From: Bythopirellula goksoeyrii
GTDB taxonomy: Bacteria > Planctomycetota > Planctomycetia > Pirellulales > Lacipirellulaceae
Assembly (NCBI RefSeq): GCF_008065115.1
Contig: NZ_CP042913.1
Coordinates: 2,888,338 to 2,952,337, forward strand
Direction of reading: 5' to 3'
DNA length: 64,000 nt
The notes beneath the pieces are model-generated. The model did no database searches and was not told the DNA's origin. It saw only the letters and a program-made list of their open reading frames with translations. This document shows positions 8,425 to 17,002 of this stretch, piece by piece; the stretch's first letter is position 1; every line of letters begins with the position of its first letter. Made by a program: the position numbers and the translations under genes.

Positions 8425-10713
8425 TTAAGAAGAAAGTCCGGCTGTAGGGGTTACGATTTCTTCTTCACCTATAGCGGCTAATTTCTCCCCCATTTTGCTT
8501 CCCAATGAACTGCACAAAGCGGCGGGCAGTAAGACCAAATCTCCTATCAAACCTAGCACCAACATGATCGACATTACCGCTCCAAAACGGGCGATCGGAA
8601 TGAACGGGCTTGCAATGAAAACCAAGAGGCCAACTCCGCAGATGATTGATGTCTCAAGCATCGCAGTGGCGCAATGCTGGAAGGCAAACTCCACTCCTTT
8701 CGATGTGGTACCGTAACGTTGAAAGCCTCGGCGAAACCAGACCAGAAAATGCCACGTGTCATCATCGCAGATTCCCATGGCCACGCTGGCAGTCATCACT
8801 GTGCCGATGTCGATTGGCCAATCCATGAGCCCCATCACGCCAAACGCAGCCAGCACGGGGAATACGTTGGGAATGACAGAGAGTATTCCTCCGATGAGGC
8901 TTCTATTGAGTACGACCATGGTAAGGCCAACTAGAAAGAATGCCGTCATAAAACTCTTGATTAGGTCTTTGAGGAGTTGTTCCTGTGCCATGTAAATCAG
9001 AGGCACACCACCACAGACATTCGCGACGACGTTCACGTCGGACGTGCTGTCTTTGTTAAGTTCCTTGTGGATCAATCGATTGAGATCGGCAAGGAATTCG
9101 TCGTATTCTAGGTTTAGCGAATTGACTCGTGTGCTGATTCGCCAGTCCTGGGTGTCGTCGCTTGTATGGAGAAACTGCAACTCCTCCAAACGGTCGCGAT
9201 GTTTCTCCAAGCGAGTACCGATTACTCGTCGCATCAAGATGTTTCGTGCTCCTTCGGCTTGGGGCAAAGGAGGCGCGAAAGTCGTGGCAGCAATTGCGCC
9301 ATCGACTTCAGAAGACTCAATGATTTGCTGACGGAGTCGTTCGACGATCTCGGCCCGCTTGAGAAACTCCAATGCGTCGTCGTCCTGGGTACGCTCAAAG
9401 CGAAGTTCCACTTCAACAGGAGTGAGTGAGCCGATATGCTCTTGTAGCCATTCGTAGCTTTGAATTGCAGGAGAGCTGGGGGATATCAAGTCTCCAATTT
9501 GCGCTGAGGTTCGCAACTTTGAGATACCGTATCCACAGATGGGAACCATAAGAACGAACAGAATGAGCCACGTGTTTGGGTGCTTTGTTGCAATCGCATG
9601 CAGGGATCGCCACCATTGCGAAGGGATCGCTTTGGTATGTTTATCCGTGGTTCGCGGAGGCCAGATGCTAGAAAAAGCTGGCCAAAGCACAAGGACTGCG
9701 AAGATAATCAGTCCCATTGACACCGATGAGAAAAAACCAAACTTTCGTACCGGTACCAACTCGCTCACGAGTAGTGACCCAAGCCCAAAGGCAGTGGTGA
9801 CCTCAGCCAACACACAGGGTAGCCAACCACGGCGCATGGCCGTTGCTAACGCTTGCTCGTGAGTATCGGATTCTTCGAGGGCGTCGACATAGTAATTTGT
9901 GAAATGAATCGCGCCACATACAGCTAGCACGAATACCAGGGCAGGCATCAACAAGAGTACGGCGTCCATATTGGTGCCGCTAAGGTACACAAGCGAAAGT
10001 GCCCCGCTCCAGGCGAAGACGGCAGTCAGCATCACAATAGATACAAGCCGCCACGATTTCAAGAAACGCCAAGCGACCAGAAGCCCCAATAAGCATGAGG
10101 CGAGCGTCATTTCGCCAATCCGAGTGCTGCTTGCATGGTCGATAGCAACGGCGTTGGCCGTAGGTCCGCCGAGATGGGCGTCTTCCCAGGCGATGCCGTT
10201 GGACTCCAATACTTCGCGCACGAACTGCAGCGATTCGGTGCGATGCATTGAGCCAATTTCGGTGATGAGTGCCAAGGCACAGGTGGTTTCCCCATCGGGG
10301 CCCACCAGCCAGCCTCGCATTCGCTCGATAGCCTTGTCACGTGGTAGTTCCAGGGGTTCTGCGGTCAACTCATCAAGTGTTTGCCTTCCAGTAAATACAC
10401 GGCGGAAAACATCCACTCGATCGCCGGTCGGAGCGGTGATCGTCTTTACAAGGTCAGTGGCGACGCCGTCGAGTCGTTCGTCGTCAAGTGTGCAACCGTC
10501 CCAGCTGATGATGAGAATCTCGTCACTGCCAAACCGCTCGACGAATTCGTACAATCGCTGAGTTTCTGGAAAGTCCGCAGGAAGCCAGTCGAGAACGTTA
10601 TTCGTATTGGACCGGAATGCGCCAACGGCTCCGTACAACAGCAGGGGCAACAAGCAAAATGCAACGGCACAGATAAGCCTGTTGTAGCGGGAATAATAGG
10701 GCGGTGTATTCAA
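8425..10713 (-). CDS. RND/MMPL-family lipid or metabolite exporter
   Basis: A 762-residue membrane protein with the duplicated RND-like layout. A first helix at about 14-32 is followed by a large extracytoplasmic loop to about 205, a helix bundle at about 215-345, a helix near 385-405, a second large loop to about 595, and a final bundle to about 745 that includes the conserved GICDDDTWHFLVWFRR stretch after a TM segment. This family moves hydrophobic compounds such as hopanoids, mycolate precursors and glycolipids. Here it sits between the hydrolase (17 bp upstream) and the reductase (111 bp downstream), so it probably exports the cluster product. The start used is TTG at 10713; no strong ribosome site is visible. 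Confidence 0.85.
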   Translation of the reverse strand: MNTPPYYSRYNRLICAVAFCLLPLLLYGAVGAFRSNTNNVLDWLPADFPETQRLYEFVERFGSDEILIISWDGCTLDDERLDGVATDLVKTITAPTGDRVDVFRRVFTGRQTLDELTAEPLELPRDKAIERMRGWLVGPDGETTCALALITEIGSMHRTESLQFVREVLESNGIAWEDAHLGGPTANAVAIDHASSTRIGEMTLASCLLGLLVAWRFLKSWRLVSIVMLTAVFAWSGALSLVYLSGTNMDAVLLLMPALVFVLAVCGAIHFTNYYVDALEESDTHEQALATAMRRGWLPCVLAEVTTAFGLGSLLVSELVPVRKFGFFSSVSMGLIIFAVLVLWPAFSSIWPPRTTDKHTKAIPSQWWRSLHAIATKHPNTWLILFVLMVPICGYGISKLRTSAQIGDLISPSSPAIQSYEWLQEHIGSLTPVEVELRFERTQDDDALEFLKRAEIVERLRQQIIESSEVDGAIAATTFAPPLPQAEGARNILMRRVIGTRLEKHRDRLEELQFLHTSDDTQDWRISTRVNSLNLEYDEFLADLNRLIHKELNKDSTSDVNVVANVCGGVPLIYMAQEQLLKDLIKSFMTAFFLVGLTMVVLNRSLIGGILSVIPNVFPVLAAFGVMGLMDWPIDIGTVMTASVAMGICDDDTWHFLVWFRRGFQRYGTTSKGVEFAFQHCATAMLETSIICGVGLLVFIASPFIPIARFGAVMSIMLVLGLIGDLVLLPAALCSSLGSKMGEKLAAIGEEEIVTPTAGLSS

Positions 10714-10730
10714 GGGAGGCTCGTGAGAAA

Positions 10731-11585
10731 CTAGAGTGATTTGTTCGTGTCGATGGCGACATATTCACGCTTTGGATCACTGACGACGCGACTTATGACG
10801 GCGGTGGGATCGTGATTCCAAAGCATCCACCACTGGCCCTCGGCTGCATCAGCCAATAGCTGGGGCTTATTGCGGCGAGTGTCGAGTGGGAACACATCGT
10901 AGGACAAATGCCACATGCGGCGCAGATGGTACGTCGACGGACAAATGTCTCCAGGATAGCAAGCCGTTTGGCCATTGGAGCGAAACAGGAAGCTGAGATG
11001 GCCTTCGGTGTGCCCGCCAGTAAGTCGTGTTGTCAGCCCGGGAACAATCTCTTCACCGTCTTCAACCAGACGCAAACGGGCAAGTTCGCGGAGCGACATG
11101 ACATCTTGGTGGGAGTACGCAGTTACCAATTCTGGTAATCCGCTCGATGCATTCTCCCACTCGACCCGACTCACGACATGCTGGGCATTGGGGAAACTGA
11201 GTGTGGGTTGCTTGTCTGCGTCATGGCGTATGGCCCCGCCTACATGGTCGAAGTGTAGATGGCTGAAGACGACAAAATCTACTTCTTCCGTTGCCACACC
11301 AAGCTTTGCGAGACTAGTTGCCAAAGGATCGCCCGGTTCCATGTCGTAGAATTTGCGGTCCAATGGTGCATACTTCCCGCCATAGCCGGTGTCTACCAAG
11401 ACCGTGTGTTTGCCATCGCGGGCCAGCACGCAATGGTTTGCACAGAGGATACGATTCTGAGCGTCAGGTAGGGCAACATGTTTCCAAATCTGCTGCGGCA
11501 CGACACCGAACATCACGCCGCCATCGAGTCGAAACATCCCTCCGTTAACGGTATCGAGTTGCCAATTCCCGAGATTGAGGCTCAT
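10731..11585 (-). CDS. MBL-fold metallohydrolase, lactonase-like
   Basis: A 284-residue metallo-beta-lactamase-fold protein. HLHFDHVGG (about residues 108-116) is the HxHxDH zinc motif, GHTEGH (about 194) gives the next His, and CYPGDICPS supplies the bridging Asp. No signal peptide is seen. The arrangement resembles AHL-lactonase-type hydrolases, but members of this fold hydrolyse many thioesters, lactones and esters. In this operon it could act as a stand-alone thioesterase or lactonase on a carrier-bound intermediate, or as a self-protection enzyme. The gene follows the ligase by 45 bp. The family is certain, the substrate unknown. Confidence 0.85.
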   Translation of the reverse strand: MSLNLGNWQLDTVNGGMFRLDGGVMFGVVPQQIWKHVALPDAQNRILCANHCVLARDGKHTVLVDTGYGGKYAPLDRKFYDMEPGDPLATSLAKLGVATEEVDFVVFSHLHFDHVGGAIRHDADKQPTLSFPNAQHVVSRVEWENASSGLPELVTAYSHQDVMSLRELARLRLVEDGEEIVPGLTTRLTGGHTEGHLSFLFRSNGQTACYPGDICPSTYHLRRMWHLSYDVFPLDTRRNKPQLLADAAEGQWWMLWNHDPTAVISRVVSDPKREYVAIDTNKSL

Positions 11586-11630
11586 AGTGCTTGCCAGCTT
11601 TCCGAGTCTAAATAGATTTCGCCAATTGCG

Positions 11631-13100
11631 TCAGCTGGCCTGGATTTCTCGGACAACGGCCGAGCGAATGATCTTGCCGCTAGCCGTTCGTTCAAGTGAG
11701 GCAACGAATTCAACCTCTTGAGGGACTTTGAAATGGGCGAGCCGCTTGGCACAGAATTGCCGTAGCTCAACGGGGGTAGGGATCACTCGCGCCTCGGCAC
11801 GAGGAACGACTTGTGCGCAAGCAAACTCGCGTGCGTTCCCTTTTCGTGCAGCGAAAACAACAGCTTCCTCGATTGCCGGGTGCGTGTTGAGAACTTCTTC
11901 TACTTCACGGGGGAAAAATTTCATTCCGCCGACATTGATCATCTCACTTGCGCGGCCACGAATGTACAGCGAGCCTTCTTCGTCCATCTCACCCAGGTCG
12001 CCCGTGTAGAACCAGCCGTCCTGCATGATTTCACTTCGAGGTTGCCAAGGATCGTAGTAGGCGTCCAAGAATCCCTTGCCGCGAAAACCGATGCTGCTCA
12101 TGCCCCCTGCATCGTCGCGGTTCACTAGACGCACTCCAAAACTTGGTTGTGGCTGCCCTACAGAATCCAGTTTCTCACCCGCGTGGCAGAGGTTAATGCA
12201 AGGCAAGCCGATCTCGATGATCCCGTAGGCCTGTGTGAGCGGCACATCGAATCGCTCGTGGAAAGCTCGGGCTGTGTCTGCAGAAAGAGCGGTTGCCGTC
12301 GATATGGCAAGTCGCAAGTCTGGCAGTTCCCGTCCGCTACGGTCACGAGCCATCAACTCGTAGTGCGAGGGACTGCCGTAGATGACGGTCCCACGTTGTC
12401 CTGCTGCGTCTTCCACCAGCGCACGACCCAAGTCGATGGCGCGCTTATGCAATATGATAGTCGCTCCAAAGGTGAGATACGCGACAATTGACACGGCAAA
12501 GTGATAGGACATTGAAAGCAGCCACACAACCCGGTCGTCGGGCGTCAATTCTAATCCAGCATTAGCAGCATGGACGCGGTCGAAAATCGTTTCGTGAGAA
12601 AGCACCACGCCTTTGGCAGCACCCGTCGTGCCAGAACTGAAACGGATAAACGCTGCATTGACCGAGGTAAAGTCGGTGGGGTGCTGTCGAAGGGGAGTCA
12701 TGCGGATGATGCGGCATGACCCAACTCGGGCAATTTCATGGGCGTCGATGCCACTGAGAAAACCAACAGATCGATCGCTCGAGACAATCGTGTCGATCGC
12801 GATCCGCTGGCAGACTTGACGTTTCTCGCGCGGAGCAAGTTCCAACGGAATCGGCACGACACACGCGCCAAGTTTCCAGAGGGCGTACGTGCGGATGATG
12901 TAGTTGAGGCCACTGGCCACATGCAGACCCACGCAATCGCCTGGGACGATACCGGCTGCCCGGAAACGTTTGGCCAAACCGTCCACTCGACCCAGTAATT
13001 GCGCATAAGTCACGGTGCTACAATTCTCGCAGTCGGAGACCGCAATGTTTGCGGGCTGCCGCTCGGCAGTAGCTTTCAGGACTTGGTAGAGATTCGTCAT
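11631..13100 (-). CDS. AMP-binding acyl-CoA/acyl-ACP ligase
   Basis: A 489-residue adenylate-forming enzyme. FIRFSSGTTGAAKG (about residues 150-163) is the P-loop-like A3 motif, YTGDLGEMDEEG (about 360) is the A7 region with the ribose-binding Asp, and RTASGKIIR near the end carries the catalytic Lys. It is a little shorter than typical FadD proteins. It should activate a carboxylic acid as acyl-AMP and pass it to CoA or an ACP, for example a starter unit for the synthase or a substrate for a late tailoring step. The ATG at 13100 is the first in frame, and the gene follows the FAD oxidoreductase by 64 bp. Confidence 0.87.
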   Translation of the reverse strand: MTNLYQVLKATAERQPANIAVSDCENCSTVTYAQLLGRVDGLAKRFRAAGIVPGDCVGLHVASGLNYIIRTYALWKLGACVVPIPLELAPREKRQVCQRIAIDTIVSSDRSVGFLSGIDAHEIARVGSCRIIRMTPLRQHPTDFTSVNAAFIRFSSGTTGAAKGVVLSHETIFDRVHAANAGLELTPDDRVVWLLSMSYHFAVSIVAYLTFGATIILHKRAIDLGRALVEDAAGQRGTVIYGSPSHYELMARDRSGRELPDLRLAISTATALSADTARAFHERFDVPLTQAYGIIEIGLPCINLCHAGEKLDSVGQPQPSFGVRLVNRDDAGGMSSIGFRGKGFLDAYYDPWQPRSEIMQDGWFYTGDLGEMDEEGSLYIRGRASEMINVGGMKFFPREVEEVLNTHPAIEEAVVFAARKGNAREFACAQVVPRAEARVIPTPVELRQFCAKRLAHFKVPQEVEFVASLERTASGKIIRSAVVREIQAS

Positions 13101-13164
13101 AGTTAGTAAGTCAATGCAAGGGGTCTATATCTTCCATAGTAACATGCGGGAGATGAGAAATCTG

Positions 13165-14391
13165 CTAGGAGCTTGGATCGTTAGGAGCGAAATCGTGTGT
13201 CAACGCGTTGGAGACGATTTGGGTTGATGCAGCCTTGCCCACGGCTTCACCCATGGCCCAGCATTGGCCGACGACCCGAGCAGAAGACTGGGCTTTGTGG
13301 TCGGCAGAGAGGCATTTGCCCGCCGACCAGACGTTTTCGAGGCCGCTCACTTTGAGCGACCGGAGGGGAATTTCATAGGAACTGCCAGGGGGGAGATATT
13401 CAAGCTGCAGGCCTTGCGTGGGGTGCCAGTATTCGATCGGCCAACAGCAACGGCACGCCGCATCGTCGAAGCGACGGCAAGCGCGGACATCTTCCTCAGT
13501 GAGATAGTAATTGCCACGAATCCGACCCCCATCACGGATGCCTAGGGCACCGGTTTCGGTGAGTTGCGATTCGGCGAACTCGGGCCAGCTGCGCAACAGT
13601 TCAAGAACTTGTGATTGAACCTTGAGTGATTGCCGTGTCAGTAGGGAGAGTTGGTCAGAATTTCGCCAATCTTTTGGCAAAGGGACAAACAGTTTGACAA
13701 AGATCTCGTCGTCGAATGCTCCCTGGTCAAGCCAGGCGTGCTCGCAGGACGCTGGCAACCTGCCCTGTCGCGCTGCTTCGCGAAGTTTTTCTACCAGTGT
13801 GATGCTCTTGGGGAATGCCAGCGTGTTCGGTTTCACATTACGCAGCCGAAACATAAGTCCTCCCGCGGCCCGTTGGTCGTCATCGTGCACGTATTGGGAC
13901 CCAATCAGCCGCACAACTTCAGCGGTGCCGGTGGTGTCGATAACCGCTGTCGGACTGAAAGTGACAACGGTGTCCCCCCATTTCACTTTGCACACAGCGA
14001 CATACTCGCCTTGGACCTTCACCTGAGTAATGCTTGCATTGTAGATGTGTTCAATGCGAGTTTCTTCGGCGAGCCACTCCTCAACGACTTGACGATAAAC
14101 TTGCGGGCAGAGGTTAAGGCATTGCAATTTACCTATGCGGCGAACACGCGTGAGAGCACTCGCTCTGAACAGCCGGTCTGCAAGCTCCGCCGGAAGACCG
14201 CCGTTGAGTAATTGCTTATTGGCGTCATAAATCCCGCCGAGCGTATGGATGAGGGCATTTGCCACCGTGCCACCGGGACCAGGCATCCTCTCAACGAGTT
14301 TTACTTCTGCTCCAGCACGAGAAGCGGCAATCGCAGCAGACATCCCTGCTGCGCCAGCGCCGACGACTAGCACTTGTGCTTTTGTATTCAT
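13165..14391 (-). CDS. FAD-dependent oxidoreductase
   Basis: A 408-residue flavoprotein. The N-terminus VLVVGAGAAGMSAA followed by VKLVER is the dinucleotide-binding motif with the acidic residue after the second strand. The segment GLENVWSAGKCLSADHKAQSSARVVGQCWAMGEAVG is the C-terminal FAD motif seen in FAD-dependent (FAD_oxidored) enzymes. Its ATG overlaps the stop of the monooxygenase/methyltransferase gene by 4 bp, so the two are translationally coupled. It probably oxidises or desaturates an intermediate of the cluster product. No TM segment or signal is seen. Confidence 0.83.
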   Translation of the reverse strand: MNTKAQVLVVGAGAAGMSAAIAASRAGAEVKLVERMPGPGGTVANALIHTLGGIYDANKQLLNGGLPAELADRLFRASALTRVRRIGKLQCLNLCPQVYRQVVEEWLAEETRIEHIYNASITQVKVQGEYVAVCKVKWGDTVVTFSPTAVIDTTGTAEVVRLIGSQYVHDDDQRAAGGLMFRLRNVKPNTLAFPKSITLVEKLREAARQGRLPASCEHAWLDQGAFDDEIFVKLFVPLPKDWRNSDQLSLLTRQSLKVQSQVLELLRSWPEFAESQLTETGALGIRDGGRIRGNYYLTEEDVRACRRFDDAACRCCWPIEYWHPTQGLQLEYLPPGSSYEIPLRSLKVSGLENVWSAGKCLSADHKAQSSARVVGQCWAMGEAVGKAASTQIVSNALTHDFAPNDPSS

Positions 14392-16520
14392 GGCTGAGAT
14401 TTCTTGGCGACGAGGACATCGTAAACGCCGCCAGTCTCCAGGGTTTTTGTAACCGCGAAACCAGCGCGTTCGATCATTTGCTGTAGCTGGTCCCAGCGAT
14501 ATAGGTCGCCGTTGGGATTAATCAACATATGGATGTTGAAAAGCGTGGAGAGAGTGGAGTCCGTTCCTTCGTCTGAGACCATCCATTCTTGCACCAGCAG
14601 CACCCCTTGCGGGGACAGGTGCCTATGTGCGTTCTTCAGCATGGCCATAGCACCCGGCTTGTCGACCATGTGCAACACGTTGGAAAGCATGATCACGTCG
14701 TAGGTTTCTTGTAAATCCGCTGTGCAGAAGTCGCCGATGCGGAAGTGGACCCGTTCGTCGAGGCCTTCGCGCCGGACAATTTCGCAGGCAACATCGCTTA
14801 CTTCCGTCGAGTCGAGTATCGTAGCTTGCAACTCGGGATAGTGGCGACACATGACAATGCTATAAGTTCCCGGACCGCCGCCGACATCGAGTAGTGTGGC
14901 TGCCCCATGAAGAGGTTCGACGGTACTCAAAATATCGGCATGCCCTGCCATTGCCATCTGGTGCATCCCATCAATCCAGTTTTGTATCGAGGGGCGTCTG
15001 CTATCGAATGCGAAATCGCTCCAGTCCAAATCTAGGGGTTTCCCCGACTGAACATGTTCGGCCAGATGCTGCCAATTGCCCTTCATCATCATGTCCGCCC
15101 AGTGGGCGATCCAATCGGCGATGCAGTTGGGAGAATTGCGGTCGAGCATTTCACGGCTTTCGGCGGTGAGACGATACTCGCCATTCTCTTTGCTCAATAA
15201 TTCCAGGCTGGTGCATGCGTCAAGCAGTCGTTCGATACTGCGGGAATTGGTGCCAAGTTGTCGCCCAACATCGATCGATGTTTTTGTTTCCTTGCCGATC
15301 AAGGTGAATAAATCCAATTTATTGGCGGCAAACAGAACGCACGAGCGTGTGTAGCTGGTGGCCAGCTCAGTGATTCGGCGAGCTCGGGCGGCTGTAGTGA
15401 ACTCTGGTGCGGCTGATGAGAGAGGAATCGATTGACGTCGGACATGGATTTCAGGCCTCTTCGCTTGAGGAATTGTCTTGAAAGTCGGCATCACTTCTTC
15501 GGCGAACAATGTCATCTGATCGATGACCCGCTCGTGGGGTACGCCGCCATAGTTGATGTGGAACATCCAACCTGTGAGTCCACAGGCTGATGAAAGCTCA
15601 CCAATTCGGTCGATGCATTGCTGGGGAGTACCGACGACTGCTCGATTGTCGCGGAGTTCTTGGGCATCTTTCCAGAGCGTTTCACCCGACTCGTAAGCCG
15701 CATAATGTTTGGAGTCGAGATGCTGCTTCTGGTTGGTTTGAACGGAGTTGAGGAAGTTGAGATACTGAAAAATGTGGCCATCCACTTGTTCGGATTGCTG
15801 TTCATCTTCGAAAAGAGCGAGATGGTAGTTGCCAAGGATTTGAAAATCGCGGACGTCGTGTCCCGCCTTGGTGAGTGATTCGCGGTAGAGGTCGAGGTAT
15901 TCAGCCTGTTGCGCGGTCGACTTAAGAAGAAACGGTGCAACCATCAAATGGCAACCATTTTCACCGGCCCATTGGTACGACTCCGGAGTGGCGATGCAAG
16001 CGACGTAGACCGGCGGAGTCGGCTGTTGCAGCGGCCGCGGACCTAGCGTGTGGTCTTCGAACGACCAATATTTGCCATTGTGGGTAACTTGTTTTTCCGA
16101 CCAGAGTCGGCGGATCACTTCCCAAGCTTCTTGGAATCGTTCGCGGGATTCGCTCGACGGGACGCCCACAGCCGCAAAGTCATAGGCAAGTATGCCACGA
16201 CCGATGCCAAAGTTGAGTCGACCATTACTCAACAGATCAACCGTCGCCCAATCCTCTGCGGCGAGTACGGGGTGTCGTTGTGTAATCAGTGAGACGGCCG
16301 TTCCGATGCGAATCCTTTCAGTGCGGTCGGCAATCGCCTGCGCGACCACAGGCGTGGAGCAGAAGCCGTAGCCCGCCAAACGATGTTCAGCGATCCATAG
16401 GGCATCGTACCCCAGCGCATCGGCCGTTCCCCATTCATGAAGGAGGCGCCGATACCATGCGGAGTATGAGCCATGCAGGCTTTCGTAGTAATCAGGAATG
16501 TAGCAAAAACCAAATTGCAT
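14388..16520 (-). CDS. Fusion of luciferase-like flavin monooxygenase and SAM methyltransferase
   Basis: A 710-residue two-domain enzyme and the first gene of the biosynthetic operon. Residues 1-340 match luciferase-like monooxygenases: the opening QFGFCYIPDYYES, IRIGTAVSLITQRHPVLAAEDWATVDLLSNGRLNFGIGRG as the conserved barrel segment, then the NYGGVPHERVIDQM end; it resembles the natural-product subgroup with MupA-like domains. Residues from about 380 form an O-methyltransferase with an N-terminal winged-helix dimerisation part and the SAM motif LLDVGGGPGTYS near 545, then MLSNVLHMVDKPGA and VQEWMV. Oxygenation and methylation are thus placed on one chain. The 4-bp overlap with the next gene is of the ATGA type. 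Confidence 0.87.
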   Translation of the reverse strand: MQFGFCYIPDYYESLHGSYSAWYRRLLHEWGTADALGYDALWIAEHRLAGYGFCSTPVVAQAIADRTERIRIGTAVSLITQRHPVLAAEDWATVDLLSNGRLNFGIGRGILAYDFAAVGVPSSESRERFQEAWEVIRRLWSEKQVTHNGKYWSFEDHTLGPRPLQQPTPPVYVACIATPESYQWAGENGCHLMVAPFLLKSTAQQAEYLDLYRESLTKAGHDVRDFQILGNYHLALFEDEQQSEQVDGHIFQYLNFLNSVQTNQKQHLDSKHYAAYESGETLWKDAQELRDNRAVVGTPQQCIDRIGELSSACGLTGWMFHINYGGVPHERVIDQMTLFAEEVMPTFKTIPQAKRPEIHVRRQSIPLSSAAPEFTTAARARRITELATSYTRSCVLFAANKLDLFTLIGKETKTSIDVGRQLGTNSRSIERLLDACTSLELLSKENGEYRLTAESREMLDRNSPNCIADWIAHWADMMMKGNWQHLAEHVQSGKPLDLDWSDFAFDSRRPSIQNWIDGMHQMAMAGHADILSTVEPLHGAATLLDVGGGPGTYSIVMCRHYPELQATILDSTEVSDVACEIVRREGLDERVHFRIGDFCTADLQETYDVIMLSNVLHMVDKPGAMAMLKNAHRHLSPQGVLLVQEWMVSDEGTDSTLSTLFNIHMLINPNGDLYRWDQLQQMIERAGFAVTKTLETGGVYDVLVAKKSQP

Positions 16521-17000
16521 CGGTTACGCTGGGCGAGAGTTGACAAGCGCTGAAGCAAAGCCACTTGCATAGAGGGGAGAAAGTAGCGCCGCGTCGGCTA
16601 CCGACATGGTATTCGCTACCAGTTTTCCACACTAAGTACGAACGAGTGGAATGTCAATTTTTCAAAGTAGATATCAGTCAGAGCATGCGCGGCGGTGCCA
16701 ATCGGCGTAGTACAATCGTCCTGATCGTCAGAAGTGACATCATGCAATGAACGGGGCCCACTGATCACTGTGTAGCAGCGTTATATCTTTGAGACACGCA
16801 CCTCGCTGCCTCGCAGAACTTGGCAGGTGTCGTGGCAATCGGGGAATGTATATTGAGTCGCTCTGCCCTTCTCGTGATAAAACGGCCCAGGGCCGGGGAA
16901 ACGAGGAATTTTCAAAGGGATATTTTCCCAGCTGCCCGAATCGGTTATCTTTTGCATTGTAGACACATGTTCAGCATCAAAGACATGAATGGAGTCAGGC
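16521..17000. other. Divergent intergenic region
   Basis: This region lies between the biosynthetic operon (left, minus) and the mrfAB-like pair (right, plus). It should hold both promoters, but I could not place a convincing -35/-10 pair. A 72-codon minus-strand reading frame (16781-17002) has a protein-like composition but overlaps the start of the plus gene; it is listed separately at low confidence. Confidence 0.5.
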
Positions 17001-17002
17001 AT
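16781..17002 (-). CDS. Possible small hypothetical protein
   Basis: This is a 73-residue frame beginning MPDSIHVFDAEHVSTMQK and ending SEVRVSKI, with FPGPGPFYHEKG and PDCHDTCQV in the middle. The composition looks more like a real soluble protein than the usual shadow. However, its start would overlap the start of the divergent helicase gene by two bases, and no ribosome site is evident. I do not recognise the family. It could be a true short gene starting at an internal Met or a chance frame. Confidence 0.25.
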   Translation of the reverse strand: MPDSIHVFDAEHVSTMQKITDSGSWENIPLKIPRFPGPGPFYHEKGRATQYTFPDCHDTCQVLRGSEVRVSKI

